In this document: one piece after another, positions 41,727 through 51,012 of the stretch
Layout of the letters: every line of letters begins with the position of its first letter
Position numbering within the stretch: position 1 is the first letter of the stretch
Origin: CAZAEL01 sp964484135
GTDB lineage: Bacteria > Elusimicrobiota > Elusimicrobia > FEN-1173
Direction of reading: 5' to 3'
Assembly: GCA_964484135.1 (NCBI GenBank)
Contig: CAZAEL010000005.1
Span: 1-64,000 of the forward strand
DNA length: 64,000 bases
Notes under the pieces: generated by a model
The model's database searches: none
Told to the model about the DNA's origin: nothing
The model's input: only the letters and a program-made list of their open reading frames with translations
Translations under genes and position numbers: made by a program

Positions 41727-42783
41727 TCTGGGCGTCGCGGTGGTGGGGGAATTCCCTCCGCCGCCCGGCGGCATGGCCCGTCAGGCCGAGCTGCTCTGCC
41801 GCCACCTCGCGGAAGAGGGGGTTCGCGTCTTCCGCGTGCGGACCAACCCGCCGTTTTCCGGGGCTTGGCGCCGGCTGGAACGGGTGCGGGGCCTGCGGGG
41901 CCTGATCCGCTTCTGCCGGTTCCTGTCCGCCCTGGCGGCGACCGTGGGCCGCGTGGACGTCCTGCACGTCATCAGCAACTCGTACCTCTCCTTTTTCCTG
42001 TTCACGGCGCCGGCGGTGCTTTGCGGCCGTCTCTTCGGGAAAAGGACGGTGGTCAACTACCACGGCGGCTCCGCGGACGCTTTTTTCCGGGCCATGCCCC
42101 CGGCCAAGATGTTCCTGCGCCTGGCGGGGCGCGCGGTGGTCCCTTCCGGATACCTGAGGGAGGTGTTCGAACGGCACGGCCTGGAGGCGCTGGTGGTGCC
42201 CAATGTGGCCGACCTGGGCCGTTTCACGTACCGCCGCCGGGAAAGGCTCAGGCCCCTGATCCTGGTGGCCCGGCACCTGGAGCCTCTTTACAACGTGGCC
42301 TGCGCCCTGCGCGTCTTCGCTCTGGTCAGGCGGGACCATCCCGGGGCCCGGCTCACCGTGGCCGGCGACGGCAGCCAGCGCCGGCGGCTGGAGGAGATGT
42401 CCGCGGCCCTGGGCCTGGACGGCGCGGTGCGCTTTACCGGCAACGTCCCCAACGAGGAGATGCCGCGGCTCTACGGAGAGGCGGACATCCTGCTCAACAC
42501 CTCCGACGTGGACAACATGCCCGTGGCCATCCAGGAGGCCTTCGCGGCCGGACTGCCGGTGGTGTCCACCCGGGCGGGCGGCATCCCCCATCTGGTGGAG
42601 GACGGACGCACGGGCCTCCTGGCGGACCTGGGCGACGCGGAAGGATTGGCCCGGGCCGTCCTCCGCCTCTTGAGGAACCCGGCGGAGGCGTCGGCCCTGG
42701 CGGAGCGGGCGCGCGCCGCGGCCGAGTCCTGGTCTTGGCCCGCCCTTCGGGACAAGTGGCTGGCTCTGTACGAGGCGGCCTGA
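41716..42783 (+). CDS. GT4 family glycosyltransferase
   Basis: A 355-residue GT-B enzyme with a short N-terminal domain: VVGEFPPPPGGMARQAELLC, then VDVLHVISNSYLSFFLFTAP. The donor part has TVAGDGSQRRRLEEMSAALG and ILLNTSDVDNMPVAIQEAFA, where the first Glu of the usual E-x7-E motif is replaced by an Asp-rich loop with one Glu kept. GTG start inside the preceding gene. The donor and acceptor are not known. Confidence 0.85.
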   Translation: MRRDLGVAVVGEFPPPPGGMARQAELLCRHLAEEGVRVFRVRTNPPFSGAWRRLERVRGLRGLIRFCRFLSALAATVGRVDVLHVISNSYLSFFLFTAPAVLCGRLFGKRTVVNYHGGSADAFFRAMPPAKMFLRLAGRAVVPSGYLREVFERHGLEALVVPNVADLGRFTYRRRERLRPLILVARHLEPLYNVACALRVFALVRRDHPGARLTVAGDGSQRRRLEEMSAALGLDGAVRFTGNVPNEEMPRLYGEADILLNTSDVDNMPVAIQEAFAAGLPVVSTRAGGIPHLVEDGRTGLLADLGDAEGLARAVLRLLRNPAEASALAERARAAAESWSWPALRDKWLALYEAA

Positions 42784-42808
42784 CGCCGCGGACGGGAGGG
42801 GAAAAGCC

Positions 42809-44740
42809 GTGTGCGGCATCGCGGGCGTCCTGAACGAAGACGGGGCGCGGGCCGACCCGGCCCTGCTCCGCCGCATGATCGGGCGGATCGCCCACCGCGG
42901 CCCGGACGACAACGGGGTGTTCACGGACGGCCCCGCGGGCCTGGCCCACGCCAGGCTCAGCATCATCGATCTGGCGGGCGGCCACCAGCCCATGCCGAAC
43001 CGCGACAAGAGCCTGTGGGTCACGTTCAACGGCGAGATCTTTAACTACCTGGAGCTCAGGGAGGAACTGTCGCGGGAAGGGTATCCCTTCGCCACGCACT
43101 CGGACACCGAAGTGATCCTGGCCCTGTACGAACGGGAGGGGGAGGACTGCGTGCGCCGGTTCAACGGCCAGTGGGCCTTCGCCCTCTGGGACGCGCGCAA
43201 GAAATCCCTGTTCCTCTCGCGGGACCGCATGGGGGTTCGGCCCCTGTTCTACGCGCGGCAGGGCGGGGCGTTCGCGTTCGGCTCCGAGGTCAAGGCCCTT
43301 TTCGAGCACCCGGCCGTGAAGCGGGAGGCGGACCCGGCGGCCCTGGACCAGATCTTCACCTTCTGGTGCGCCCTCCCGCCGCGGACGTTTTTCAAGGGCG
43401 TGTCGGAGCTTCCCCCGGGGCACTCCCTGCGCCTGGACCGCGCGGGGCTGTCGGTCCGGGCCCATTGGGCGCTTTCCTACGGGCGGAACGGCGCGGCGAC
43501 CCCGTCCTCGGAGGAGGAGGCCGCCGCGCGCCTGCGGGAGCTCCTCATCGACGCCACGCGGCTCCGCCTGAGGTCGGACGTCCCGGTCGGGGCCTATCTC
43601 AGCGGCGGGCTGGATTCCACCGTGACCGCGGCCCTGATACGGAACTTCACGAGCGCGCCGCTGAAGACGTTTTCCGTGGCGTTCGAGGACGCGGAGTTCG
43701 ACGAGAGCCGGTACCAGCGCGAGGCCGCGGCCCATCTGGGGACCGAGCACCAGGAGGTGCGGTGTTCGGACGCGGACATCGGCCGGGTGTTCCCGGAGGT
43801 GGTCTGGCACGCGGAGACGGCCCTGGTCCGCACGGCGCCGGCCCCGCTGTTCCTGCTGTCTCGCCTGGTGCGGCGGAGCGGGCACAAAGTCGTCATGACG
43901 GGAGAGGGCGCGGACGAGACCCTCGGCGGGTACGACATTTTCAAAGAGGCCAAGATCCGCCGTTTCTGGGCGGCGCGGCCGGACTCCGCCTTCCGGCCCC
44001 TGCTGCTCCGCCGGCTTTATCCCTATCTGCCCAGCCTGCGCGGGCAGTCCGACGTTTACCGTCGGGCCTTTTTTCGCGTGGGCGAAGAGGGAGAGCGGGA
44101 GCCGTTCTTCTCCCATCGGCCCCGCTGGGAGCTGACGGCCAAGCTCAAGGCGTTCTTTTCCGAGGAGGTCCGGTCCGCGCTGGCCGGGCGGGACGCCCTG
44201 GCGGAGGCGGCGTCCCTCCTGCCGCCGGCGTTCGGCGGCTGGGACGGCTTCTCGCGCGCCCAGTTCCTGGAAAGCGCGTTCCTCCTGCCGGGCTACATCC
44301 TGTCCTCCCAGGGGGACCGGGTGGCCATGGCGCACGCGGTGGAGGGGCGGTATCCCTTCCTGGACCCGCGCGTGGTGGAGTTCGCGGCCGGCCTGCCGCC
44401 CCGGTGGAAGATGAAGGCGCTGAACGAGAAATACATCCTCAAGAAGGCGGCGGGAGACCTGATCCCGGAATCCGTGCGCCGCCGCCCCAAGCAGCCGTAC
44501 CGGGCGCCGGACGGAAAATGCTTCTTCGGGCCCTCGGCCCCGGCCTACGCCGCCGAACTTCTGTCCCCGGCGCGGATCGCGCGGGACGGGCTTTTCGCGC
44601 CGGAGGCGGTGGAGAACCTGGCGCGGAAATTCCGCGAGGGCCGCGCCGTCGGGGCCAAGGACAACATGGCGCTTGTGGGGATCCTGTCCGCCCAGCTGGC
44701 GGTGGACCAATTTGTCAACAACTTCCGACCAAGGACGTGA
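42809..44740 (+). CDS. asnB: Asparagine synthase-like glutamine amidotransferase (exosortase type)
   Basis: A 643-residue class II amidotransferase. The start CGIAGVLNEDGA exposes the catalytic Cys at position 2 after Met removal. The glutaminase half runs to about residue 215. The synthetase half has the PP-loop in YLSGGLDSTVTA (about 265-276) and GEGADETLGGYDIFKEAKI near 370. In this context, followed by an acyl carrier protein and an acyl ligase, it is the kind found in exosortase/exopolysaccharide loci, where it probably amidates a sugar acid or other carboxylate rather than aspartate. GTG start. AsnB-like by family only. Confidence 0.88.
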   Translation: MCGIAGVLNEDGARADPALLRRMIGRIAHRGPDDNGVFTDGPAGLAHARLSIIDLAGGHQPMPNRDKSLWVTFNGEIFNYLELREELSREGYPFATHSDTEVILALYEREGEDCVRRFNGQWAFALWDARKKSLFLSRDRMGVRPLFYARQGGAFAFGSEVKALFEHPAVKREADPAALDQIFTFWCALPPRTFFKGVSELPPGHSLRLDRAGLSVRAHWALSYGRNGAATPSSEEEAAARLRELLIDATRLRLRSDVPVGAYLSGGLDSTVTAALIRNFTSAPLKTFSVAFEDAEFDESRYQREAAAHLGTEHQEVRCSDADIGRVFPEVVWHAETALVRTAPAPLFLLSRLVRRSGHKVVMTGEGADETLGGYDIFKEAKIRRFWAARPDSAFRPLLLRRLYPYLPSLRGQSDVYRRAFFRVGEEGEREPFFSHRPRWELTAKLKAFFSEEVRSALAGRDALAEAASLLPPAFGGWDGFSRAQFLESAFLLPGYILSSQGDRVAMAHAVEGRYPFLDPRVVEFAAGLPPRWKMKALNEKYILKKAAGDLIPESVRRRPKQPYRAPDGKCFFGPSAPAYAAELLSPARIARDGLFAPEAVENLARKFREGRAVGAKDNMALVGILSAQLAVDQFVNNFRPRT

Positions 44741-44742
44741 AC

Positions 44743-44997
44743 ATGGACACCGTGCAAAAAGACGTTCGTCAGTACGTCATAGACAACTTCCTCTTCGGCC
44801 GCGGGGGGGACAGCCTGAAGGACGACGACTCCTTCCTTGAGAAGGGGATCGTGGATTCCACGGGCATGATGGAGATGGTGGCCTTCCTGGAAAAGACCTA
44901 CGGCATCAAGGTCCTGGACAAAGACCTGGTCCCGGACAACCTGGACTCCATCGGCCGCATCGTGAAGTTCGTCGGCCGCAAACGGGCGGGAAAATAG
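44743..44997 (+). CDS. Acyl carrier protein
   Basis: An 84-residue acidic four-helix protein. The phosphopantetheine site is Ser39 in GIVDSTGMMEMVAFLEKTYG. It lies 2 bases after the amidotransferase and 11 bases before the acyl-ligase gene, so the acyl ligase probably loads it. It carries an activated carboxylic acid for transfer to a sugar or other partner of the pathway. Confidence 0.9.
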   Translation: MDTVQKDVRQYVIDNFLFGRGGDSLKDDDSFLEKGIVDSTGMMEMVAFLEKTYGIKVLDKDLVPDNLDSIGRIVKFVGRKRAGK

Positions 44998-45008
44998 GGA
45001 GGACGGGG

Positions 45009-46559
45009 ATGCGGGTCGAAGGGTTCCTGGAAGAAAGCGCGAAGCGGCTTCCGGACAAGACCGCCCTGGTGTGCGGCGGCCGCCGCCTGACGTACCGCGA
45101 GCTGGACGGGGCCGCCGGCCGTCTGGCCCGGACGCTCCTGGCGGATGGATTCCGCCGGGGCGACCGCGCCGCGGTGTATATGGACAACTCGCCGGAATCC
45201 GTCATCGCCACCTTCGCGATCCTCAAGGCCGGAGGGGTCTTCCTGCAGATCAACCCCACGGCCAAGCCGGACAAGGTGGCCGAGCTCATGAACGATTGCC
45301 GGGCCGCGGCCCTGGTCACGCACCGGTCCAAGCTGGATCCTTTGTCAGCGGTGTGGGAGCGTCTGTCCCACCTGCGGCGGACGTACGTCACGGGGCTGGA
45401 GCCGGGCCCGCGCCCCGCAGAGGCGGGCGGCCCCGTCCGCCGTTCTTGGGAGGAGGCCCTGGCCGATGCGCCGGAAGGCGCGCTTCCGGCCTTCCGAGGG
45501 ATCGACCGGGACCTGGCCGCGTTGATTTACACCTCCGGGTCCACGGGCAGGGCCAAGGGCGTGATGCTCACGCATCTGAACATCGTGTCCGCGACCGTGT
45601 CCATCTGCACGTACCTGGAGAACACGGAGGACGACGTGCTCCTGGGCGTGCTGCCGCTGTCCTTCGGGTACGGCCTCACGCAGGTCTTCACCGGGTTCCG
45701 CGTGGGCGCGACCCTGGTCCTGGAAAGGTCCTTCGCCTATCCCCACGTGGTGATGCAGTCCCTGGTCCGGGAACGGGCCACGGGATTCGCCCTGGTCCCC
45801 ACGGTGAGCGCCATGCTCCTGCAGATGAACCTGGAGGAATACGATTTGAGCTCCCTGCGGTACATCACCAACGCGGCCGCGGCGTTTCCCCTGGAGCACA
45901 TCCGCCAGCTGCGCCGCCGGCTGCCGCGGGTGAAGCTCTTTCCCATGCACGGCCTGACCGAGTGCCTGCGGGTGACGTACCTGCCGCCGGACCAGGTGGA
46001 CGTCCGTCCGTCGTCCGTGGGGCGGGGGATGCCCAACGAGGAGGTGTACATCCTGGACGAACAAGGCCGGCGGGCCGCGCCCGGCGTGGTGGGGGAGCTG
46101 GTGGTGCGGGGCTCGCACGTCATGAGCGGGTATTGGGAGGACCCGGAGGCCACGGACCGGGTCCTGCGGCCGGGGCCCCTGCCGGGCGAGAAGGTGCTTT
46201 ACACCGGCGACCTCTTCAAGACGGACGAAGAGGGATACCTGTATTTCGTCAGCCGCAAGGACGACATCATCAAGACCCGCGGCGAGAAGGTCAGCCCCAA
46301 GGAAGTGGAAGACGTCCTGTATGCGGTGGACGGCGTGGCCGAAGCCGCGGTGGTGGGCGCGCCGGACCCGGTGCTGGGCCAGCACGTCCTGGCGGTGGTG
46401 TCCCTCCGCGACGGGGCGTCCGTGACCGAGCAGGACATCCTGTTCCATTGCAAGCAAAAATTGGAGGACTTCATGATCCCCAAACGCGTCGTGATCCGGC
46501 GGGAGCCCTTGCCGAAAACGTCGTCGGGCAAAATCCTCAAGCGGGAGCTGGCGTCGTGA
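45009..46559 (+). CDS. Acyl-CoA ligase-like AMP-forming enzyme (exosortase-associated)
   Basis: A 516-residue member of the ANL superfamily. The P-loop motif is LIYTSGSTGRAKGVMLTHLN (about residues 174-193). GLTECLRVTYLPP (A5 core), LYTGDLFKTDEEGYLYFVSR and KDDIIKTRGEKVSPKEVEDV (A8) are intact, and KTSSGKILKRELAS near the end holds the catalytic Lys (A10). It activates a carboxylic acid with ATP, probably for the neighbouring carrier protein. The exact acid is unknown. GTGA overlap with the NadE-like gene. Confidence 0.9.
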   Translation: MRVEGFLEESAKRLPDKTALVCGGRRLTYRELDGAAGRLARTLLADGFRRGDRAAVYMDNSPESVIATFAILKAGGVFLQINPTAKPDKVAELMNDCRAAALVTHRSKLDPLSAVWERLSHLRRTYVTGLEPGPRPAEAGGPVRRSWEEALADAPEGALPAFRGIDRDLAALIYTSGSTGRAKGVMLTHLNIVSATVSICTYLENTEDDVLLGVLPLSFGYGLTQVFTGFRVGATLVLERSFAYPHVVMQSLVRERATGFALVPTVSAMLLQMNLEEYDLSSLRYITNAAAAFPLEHIRQLRRRLPRVKLFPMHGLTECLRVTYLPPDQVDVRPSSVGRGMPNEEVYILDEQGRRAAPGVVGELVVRGSHVMSGYWEDPEATDRVLRPGPLPGEKVLYTGDLFKTDEEGYLYFVSRKDDIIKTRGEKVSPKEVEDVLYAVDGVAEAAVVGAPDPVLGQHVLAVVSLRDGASVTEQDILFHCKQKLEDFMIPKRVVIRREPLPKTSSGKILKRELAS

Positions 46560-47554
46560 CGGTCCGGCCGGCGTTTTCCCGGGCCGCGCTGGACATCGAT
46601 CCCGCGCGCGAGGCGGACCGCATCGCGGAGGCCCTGCGCGAGCAGGTGTTCCGCCGGCTCAAGCGGCGCGGCGCGGTGGTGGGGCTTTCCGGCGGCATCG
46701 ACAGCAGCGTCTCCGCGGCGCTCTGCGTCCGGGCCCTGGGCAAGGACCGGGTGTTCGGCCTGTTCATGCCAGAGAACGATTCCTCGGACGACAGCCTCCG
46801 GCTGGGGCGGGCCCTGGCCGAACGGCTGGGCATCGCCTCCCGGCTGGAGAACATCGGGCCGATCCTGGAGGCGGCGGGTTGCTACGGGAGGCGCGACGAG
46901 GCCATCCGGAGCGTGGTCCCGGAGTACGGACCCGGCTGGAAAAGCAAGATCGTGCTCCCCGGGCTGGGGGAGGAGAGCCAGTATGCGGTCTTCTCCCTGG
47001 TGGTCCGCGCGCCGGACGGCAAGGAAACGCGGACCCGCCTCACGGCCGAGGCTTACCTGGGCATCGTGGCGGCCACGAACTTCAAACAACGGACGCGGAA
47101 AATGATGGAATATTACCACGCGGACCGGCTCAACTACGCGGTGGCGGGGACGCCCAACCGGCTGGAGTACGACCAGGGCTTTTTCGTCAAGAACGGGGAC
47201 GGCGCGGCGGATTTCAAGCCCATCGCCCACCTGTACAAGACCCAGGTGTACCGGCTGGCGGAATACCTGGGCGTGCCCGAAGAGATCCGGCGCCGGCCCC
47301 CGACCACGGACACGTACTCTTTGGAGCAGTCCCAGGACGAGTTCTATTTTTCGCTCCCGCTGGACAAGTTCGACCTGTGCCTGTACGGCAAGAACCACGG
47401 CGTCCCGCCGGAAGCGGTGGCGGCGGCGGCCGGCCTGCCCGCGGCGCAGGTGGAGCGCGCATACCGGCAAATCGATTCCAAGCGGGCGGCCACGCGGTAC
47501 ATGCACGCGCCGCCGCTCCTGGTGGACAAGGTCCGGGAACTGCCGGAGGCATGA
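46556..47554 (+). CDS. nadE: NAD synthetase-like ATP-pyrophosphatase
   Basis: A 332-residue N-type ATP-PPase. The PP-loop GAVVGLSGGIDSSVSAALC is at about residues 40-58, and TRKMMEYYHADRLNYAVAGT with PNRLEYDQGFFVKNGDG at ~182-215 matches the NadE deamido-NAD site. There is no nitrilase (glutaminase) domain, so ammonia would be used directly or come from the neighbouring amidotransferase. It could supply NAD, but its place inside a glycan cluster and an insert of ~80 residues between 95 and 175 make a dedicated amidation role possible. GTG start. Name given by family; the cellular job is uncertain. Confidence 0.75.
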   Translation: MTVRPAFSRAALDIDPAREADRIAEALREQVFRRLKRRGAVVGLSGGIDSSVSAALCVRALGKDRVFGLFMPENDSSDDSLRLGRALAERLGIASRLENIGPILEAAGCYGRRDEAIRSVVPEYGPGWKSKIVLPGLGEESQYAVFSLVVRAPDGKETRTRLTAEAYLGIVAATNFKQRTRKMMEYYHADRLNYAVAGTPNRLEYDQGFFVKNGDGAADFKPIAHLYKTQVYRLAEYLGVPEEIRRRPPTTDTYSLEQSQDEFYFSLPLDKFDLCLYGKNHGVPPEAVAAAAGLPAAQVERAYRQIDSKRAATRYMHAPPLLVDKVRELPEA

Positions 47555-47597
47555 TATCTGCGGTTGTGACGTCGCGTCAAAAGAGGAGGGTTCGTCG

Positions 47598-48290
47598 ATG
47601 ATTCGCAAGGTGTTGGCGGTGTTTTGCATCCTGAGCGTCGTTCAGGGAGGTGAGGCCGTGGCCGTCGCGCAGAAAACGCAGAAGGCGGAACAGACCAAGC
47701 GGGTGGTGCTGGTGGGCGCTTCCATCGGCAAGGCCTGGCATTTTGAGGACGTGGGCCGGCGGGCTTCCCTGCCGGGCTACCGCTTCGATTACGCGGGGGC
47801 GTACCGGTTCGACAAGGGCGATTTGGTGCAAGGCCTCGTGCAGGACGCGGACAAGCCCGACGTGGTCATGATCAAGGAATGCTCCACCTATTTCCCCGGC
47901 GATCCCGACGATTACCGCAAGAAGGTGACGGCCTGGGTGGAGCAGCTGCGGGCCGCGGGCATCCAGCCCATGCTCGTGACCACCGCGCCCGTGGGCGAGC
48001 CGTCCGGCCTGGTCGCGAAGGCGAAGCTCAAGGTCAAGAAGCTCCTGGGCAAGCCCACCTGGCTGGACAGCATCACGTCTTTCAACGATTGGATCAAGGA
48101 GTACGGCCGGGCCGAGGGCATCCCCGTGTTCGACCTGGAGGCCCTCCTGCGCCGGAGCGCGGAGGAGCGCTGGTTGAAGCCCGAGTTCGACTCGGGGGAC
48201 ACGGTCCACCTCACGGAGGCGGCCTACCGGGAGATGGACCGGGGTTTCGCGCGGTTCCTGAACGAATGGGCGGCGTCTCCCAAATCGTGA
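47598..48290 (+). CDS. Secreted SGNH-like hydrolase
   Basis: A 230-residue protein with a signal peptide (VLAVFCILSVVQGGEAVAVA, end near 25). RVVLVGASIGKAWHF has the block I Ser, and FDSGDTVHLTEAAYREMDRG has the block V Asp-x2-His. The Gly and Asn blocks are less clear, so an esterase activity is likely but not certain. It may remove or exchange an acyl group on the polymer outside the cytoplasm. The gene is separated from the NadE-like gene by 43 bases with AGAGGAGGG in front of its ATG, so it is a new translational start within the locus. Confidence 0.7.
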   Translation: MIRKVLAVFCILSVVQGGEAVAVAQKTQKAEQTKRVVLVGASIGKAWHFEDVGRRASLPGYRFDYAGAYRFDKGDLVQGLVQDADKPDVVMIKECSTYFPGDPDDYRKKVTAWVEQLRAAGIQPMLVTTAPVGEPSGLVAKAKLKVKKLLGKPTWLDSITSFNDWIKEYGRAEGIPVFDLEALLRRSAEERWLKPEFDSGDTVHLTEAAYREMDRGFARFLNEWAASPKS

Positions 48291-48934
48291 GCCAGGAAGC
48301 CGCCTCCCCGGCGGCCGCGAGGCCGCGGACGTTCGCGCTGGTGCGGCGCGACCTCGAGCGCTATTTCGCGCTCGACGGCCGCGGCCCCGGCGCCTCCTTC
48401 TTCGAGAAGCTGCGCCTTCTCCTGGAGACGCCGGGCCTGCAGGCCATGCTCGTGTACCGTTTCGGCTCCTGGGTGGACCGGGCGATCCGGTTCCGCCCGT
48501 TCCGGCTTCCCCTGTCCCTGGTCCATCGGGTGCTGGACAAGCTCATGATCATCTGCTGGGGCATCCACATCGAAAAGGGCGCCCGCATCGGCGGCGGTTT
48601 TTACATCGGGCATTTCGGCGGCGTCATCATCGGCCCGGCCGTCATCGGGGAGGATTGCAACATCGGACAGCAGGTGGTCATCGGCACCCGGGCCGACGGC
48701 GTCTCCGGCACGCCGAGCATCGGCAACCGCGTCTGGATCGGGGCCGGGTCCGTCATCTTCGGGCGCATCCGGATCGGCGACGGGGCGACCATCGGGCCTC
48801 TGACGGTCGTTTCGCGGAGCCTGCCCGAGAAGGTCCTGGTGATCGGCAACCCCCTGCGCCTGGTGCGGGAGAACTACGACAACAGCGCGGAGATCTACGG
48901 CGTCGGGGCGCGGCGCGGCGCGGAGGATTTGTGA
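48287..48934 (+). CDS. Serine O-acetyltransferase-like hexapeptide protein
   Basis: A 215-residue enzyme. After an N-terminal helix (FALVRRDLERYFALDGRGPG) comes a left-handed beta-helix built of hexapeptides: IHIEKGARIGGGFYIGHFGG, VIGEDCNIGQQVVIG and PSIGNRVWIGAGSVIFGRIR. It is CysE-like, with the active His in GHFGG. In an exopolysaccharide locus this type acetylates sugars or serine groups rather than making cysteine. GTG start inside the SGNH stop codon (GTGA). Confidence 0.83.
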   Translation: MSQEAASPAAARPRTFALVRRDLERYFALDGRGPGASFFEKLRLLLETPGLQAMLVYRFGSWVDRAIRFRPFRLPLSLVHRVLDKLMIICWGIHIEKGARIGGGFYIGHFGGVIIGPAVIGEDCNIGQQVVIGTRADGVSGTPSIGNRVWIGAGSVIFGRIRIGDGATIGPLTVVSRSLPEKVLVIGNPLRLVRENYDNSAEIYGVGARRGAEDL

Positions 48935-49092
48935 AGGCGTTCAAGGATTGGTTCCGGATCGGGTTCTTCCTGGCGACGTCCCTGTTTTGGGCCATGTTCT
49001 ACGAGCGGCAATCGTCCTCCCTGCTCTTGATCGCGGTGTTCGCCACCCTGCTGGCGCTCTGGATGATCGCGCAGAAGGTCAGGGAGCCCTGA
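48931..49092 (+). CDS. 53-residue membrane microprotein
   Basis: A small protein beginning at GTG in a GTGA overlap and ending one base into the next gene (TGATG). FRIGFFLATSLFWAMFYERQ and SSLLLIAVFATLLALWMIAQ form two hydrophobic segments, with a basic start and end. No known family is recognised. The tight overlaps on both sides argue that it is translated. It may be a subunit of a membrane complex in the locus. Confidence 0.6.
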   Translation: MKAFKDWFRIGFFLATSLFWAMFYERQSSSLLLIAVFATLLALWMIAQKVREP

Positions 49093-49655
49093 TGCCGTCC
49101 CCCATCGCCCATTCCGTCGCCGGTTACGGCTATTACCGGTGGCGGGCCGGACGGGAGCCGGCCTTCCCCGCCGGCCTCTGGCAGGCGGCGGTCTTCGTGC
49201 TGTTCGCCAACGCCCCGGACCTGCACTATCTCCCCGGAATTCTGGCCGGCGAGCCCGGCCGGTTCCGCTTCGGGTACCTGCACTCCTTCGGCTTCCTGGC
49301 GGGCGCGTCCGCTTTGCTGTACGCGGTCCTGGAATTCACGCGCAACGCGCGGCCCGGGTTCTGGACGGCGCATTTCGCGGTCCTGTACGGCCTGCACGTG
49401 GTGATGGACTTTTTCACCCGGAACCTGACGCCGAACTCGGGCGTGGCGCTGTTCTGGCCCGCGTCCCTGGAGCTTTTCACCGCCCCGTTGCACCTCTTCG
49501 TGGATCTCAAGAAGAAAGGATGGGACCAAATCCTGGGCGCGCACAATTTTCTGGCCTTGGGGCGGGAGGCCCTGTTCGCGGGCGCGGTCCTGGCCGCGGT
49601 CCTGTGGACGGAACGCCGCCGCCGGGCCATTGTGACGCCGCCGGGAAAAAGGTAA
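49092..49655 (+). CDS. YdjM/DUF457-like membrane-bound metal-dependent hydrolase
   Basis: A 187-residue membrane protein. MPSPIAHSVAGYGYYR near the start, FANAPDLHYLPGILAG (Asp-x-His) and LHSFGFLAGASALLYAV (His) are the metal-ligand motifs of the DUF457/YdjM family, and VLYGLHVVMDFFTRNLTPNS gives a further His and Asp. About four to five hydrophobic segments span the rest. Members are thought to be membrane hydrolases of lipid-linked substrates, but the reaction is not established. One base overlaps the upstream microprotein. Confidence 0.75.
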   Translation: MPSPIAHSVAGYGYYRWRAGREPAFPAGLWQAAVFVLFANAPDLHYLPGILAGEPGRFRFGYLHSFGFLAGASALLYAVLEFTRNARPGFWTAHFAVLYGLHVVMDFFTRNLTPNSGVALFWPASLELFTAPLHLFVDLKKKGWDQILGAHNFLALGREALFAGAVLAAVLWTERRRRAIVTPPGKR

Positions 49656-49656
49656 T

Positions 49657-51012
49657 ATGAACCCCTTCCTTTATCAGAACGTCGTTTTCAGGCTCTTTGA
49701 TCGGGCGCGGGGCCGCCGCAACATGGAGCGGCTCCGTTTTCTCAGGCAGTCCCAATTCTGGCCCAGGGAAACGTTAGACGCCTGGCGGCTGGAGCGCCTC
49801 AACCGGCTCCTCCTGCAGGCGCGGGACCACTCCCCGTTCCACCGGGAACGTCTCGCCTCCGTGAAACTGCCCCTTCGGAGCCTGGAGGAGCTCCAGTCCC
49901 TTCCCATCCTGACCAAGGACCAAATCCGACGACACAAGGACGCCATCCGGTGCGGCAACGTGCCGGACGCCCTCCTGGAGCCCGGCAAGACGGGGGGCTC
50001 CACCGGCGAGCCCATGCACTACTATTACGACAAACGGGCCATGGACTGGAACCGCGGCACCGTGTACCGCAGCCAGGAATGGTCCGGCACCTTCCTGGGC
50101 GAGCGCACGGTGCAGATGATGGGCTCCCACTACGACCACACCGAGCGGCAGAAGCTGAAATGGCGCGTGATCCTGTGGTTGCAGCGCTACAAGGACATGC
50201 CCGTGGCCGTGCTGAGCGACGAGATCCTGGACCGGTACGTGGACGAGCTCCAGCGCTGGCGGCCCACCAACGTGTGGGGCTACGCCAGCGGGGTCCACGC
50301 CCTGGCCCGTTTCGTGGAAAAGAACCGCCCCGGCCTGCGGTGGGACTTCCTCAAGGCCTTCATCACCAGCTCCGAGACCCTTTTTCCGAACATGCGGGAG
50401 GACATCAACCGCGTGTTCGGCGGCCCGAAAGTGTTCGATCACTACGGCAGCCGCGAGATGTACATCGCCTCGGAGTGCCGGGAGCGCCGGGGCTACCACA
50501 TGCACGCCGAGACCGTCGTCACCGAGGTGGTGGACAAGGACGGCCGGTGGAAGAAGCCCGGCGAAATGGGCCGCGTTCTGGTCACGGAGCTGTTCAACCA
50601 CGGCTTCCCCTTCGTCCGCTACGAGATCGGGGACGTGGGCGTCATGTCCGAGCAGGGGGACTGTCCCTGCGGGGTCAAGCTGCCCCGCCTGGCCAAGGTG
50701 GAGGGCCGCATCAGCGACGTGGTGGTGCTCAAGGACCGCGTGCTGACGTCGCCCAATTTCACCATCCTTTTCAGCGATTTCGAGGGGCTGGACGCCTACC
50801 AGGTGGTCCAGAAATCGGCGGAGGAAATAGACATCAACCTGGTCAAGAACGACCGCTTCACCGCGGCCGTGCAGAACTATATTCAAGACAGCCTGTCCAA
50901 GCTCCTGGGGCCCCAAACCCGGTTCCGCATCCGTTTCGTCCCCTCCATCGCGGTGCCGGCGTCGGGCAAGCGCCGGTTCGTGGTGTCGGACATCGCCAAG
51001 GACCGGCTGTGA
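49657..51012 (+). CDS. CapK/phenylacetate-CoA ligase-like adenylating enzyme
   Basis: A 451-residue protein of the CapK branch of the ANL superfamily. The P-loop TGGSTGEPMHYYYDKRAMDW is at about residues 111-130. ITSSETLFPNMREDINRVFG, VFDHYGSREMYIASECRERR and RYEIGDVGVMS are the other core motifs. The C-terminal lid is short but keeps VPASGKRRFVVSDIAK. CapK-like proteins are found in capsule loci and probably activate an acid for attachment to the polymer. The beta-helix gene that follows begins inside its stop (GTGA). Confidence 0.83.
   Translation: MNPFLYQNVVFRLFDRARGRRNMERLRFLRQSQFWPRETLDAWRLERLNRLLLQARDHSPFHRERLASVKLPLRSLEELQSLPILTKDQIRRHKDAIRCGNVPDALLEPGKTGGSTGEPMHYYYDKRAMDWNRGTVYRSQEWSGTFLGERTVQMMGSHYDHTERQKLKWRVILWLQRYKDMPVAVLSDEILDRYVDELQRWRPTNVWGYASGVHALARFVEKNRPGLRWDFLKAFITSSETLFPNMREDINRVFGGPKVFDHYGSREMYIASECRERRGYHMHAETVVTEVVDKDGRWKKPGEMGRVLVTELFNHGFPFVRYEIGDVGVMSEQGDCPCGVKLPRLAKVEGRISDVVVLKDRVLTSPNFTILFSDFEGLDAYQVVQKSAEEIDINLVKNDRFTAAVQNYIQDSLSKLLGPQTRFRIRFVPSIAVPASGKRRFVVSDIAKDRL

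Noticed and set aside
46556..47554. Reading the NadE-like frame as a fusion with the upstream acyl ligase
   Set aside because: The long frame upstream is out of phase with the ligase; the GTGA junction at 46556 gives a proper independent start.
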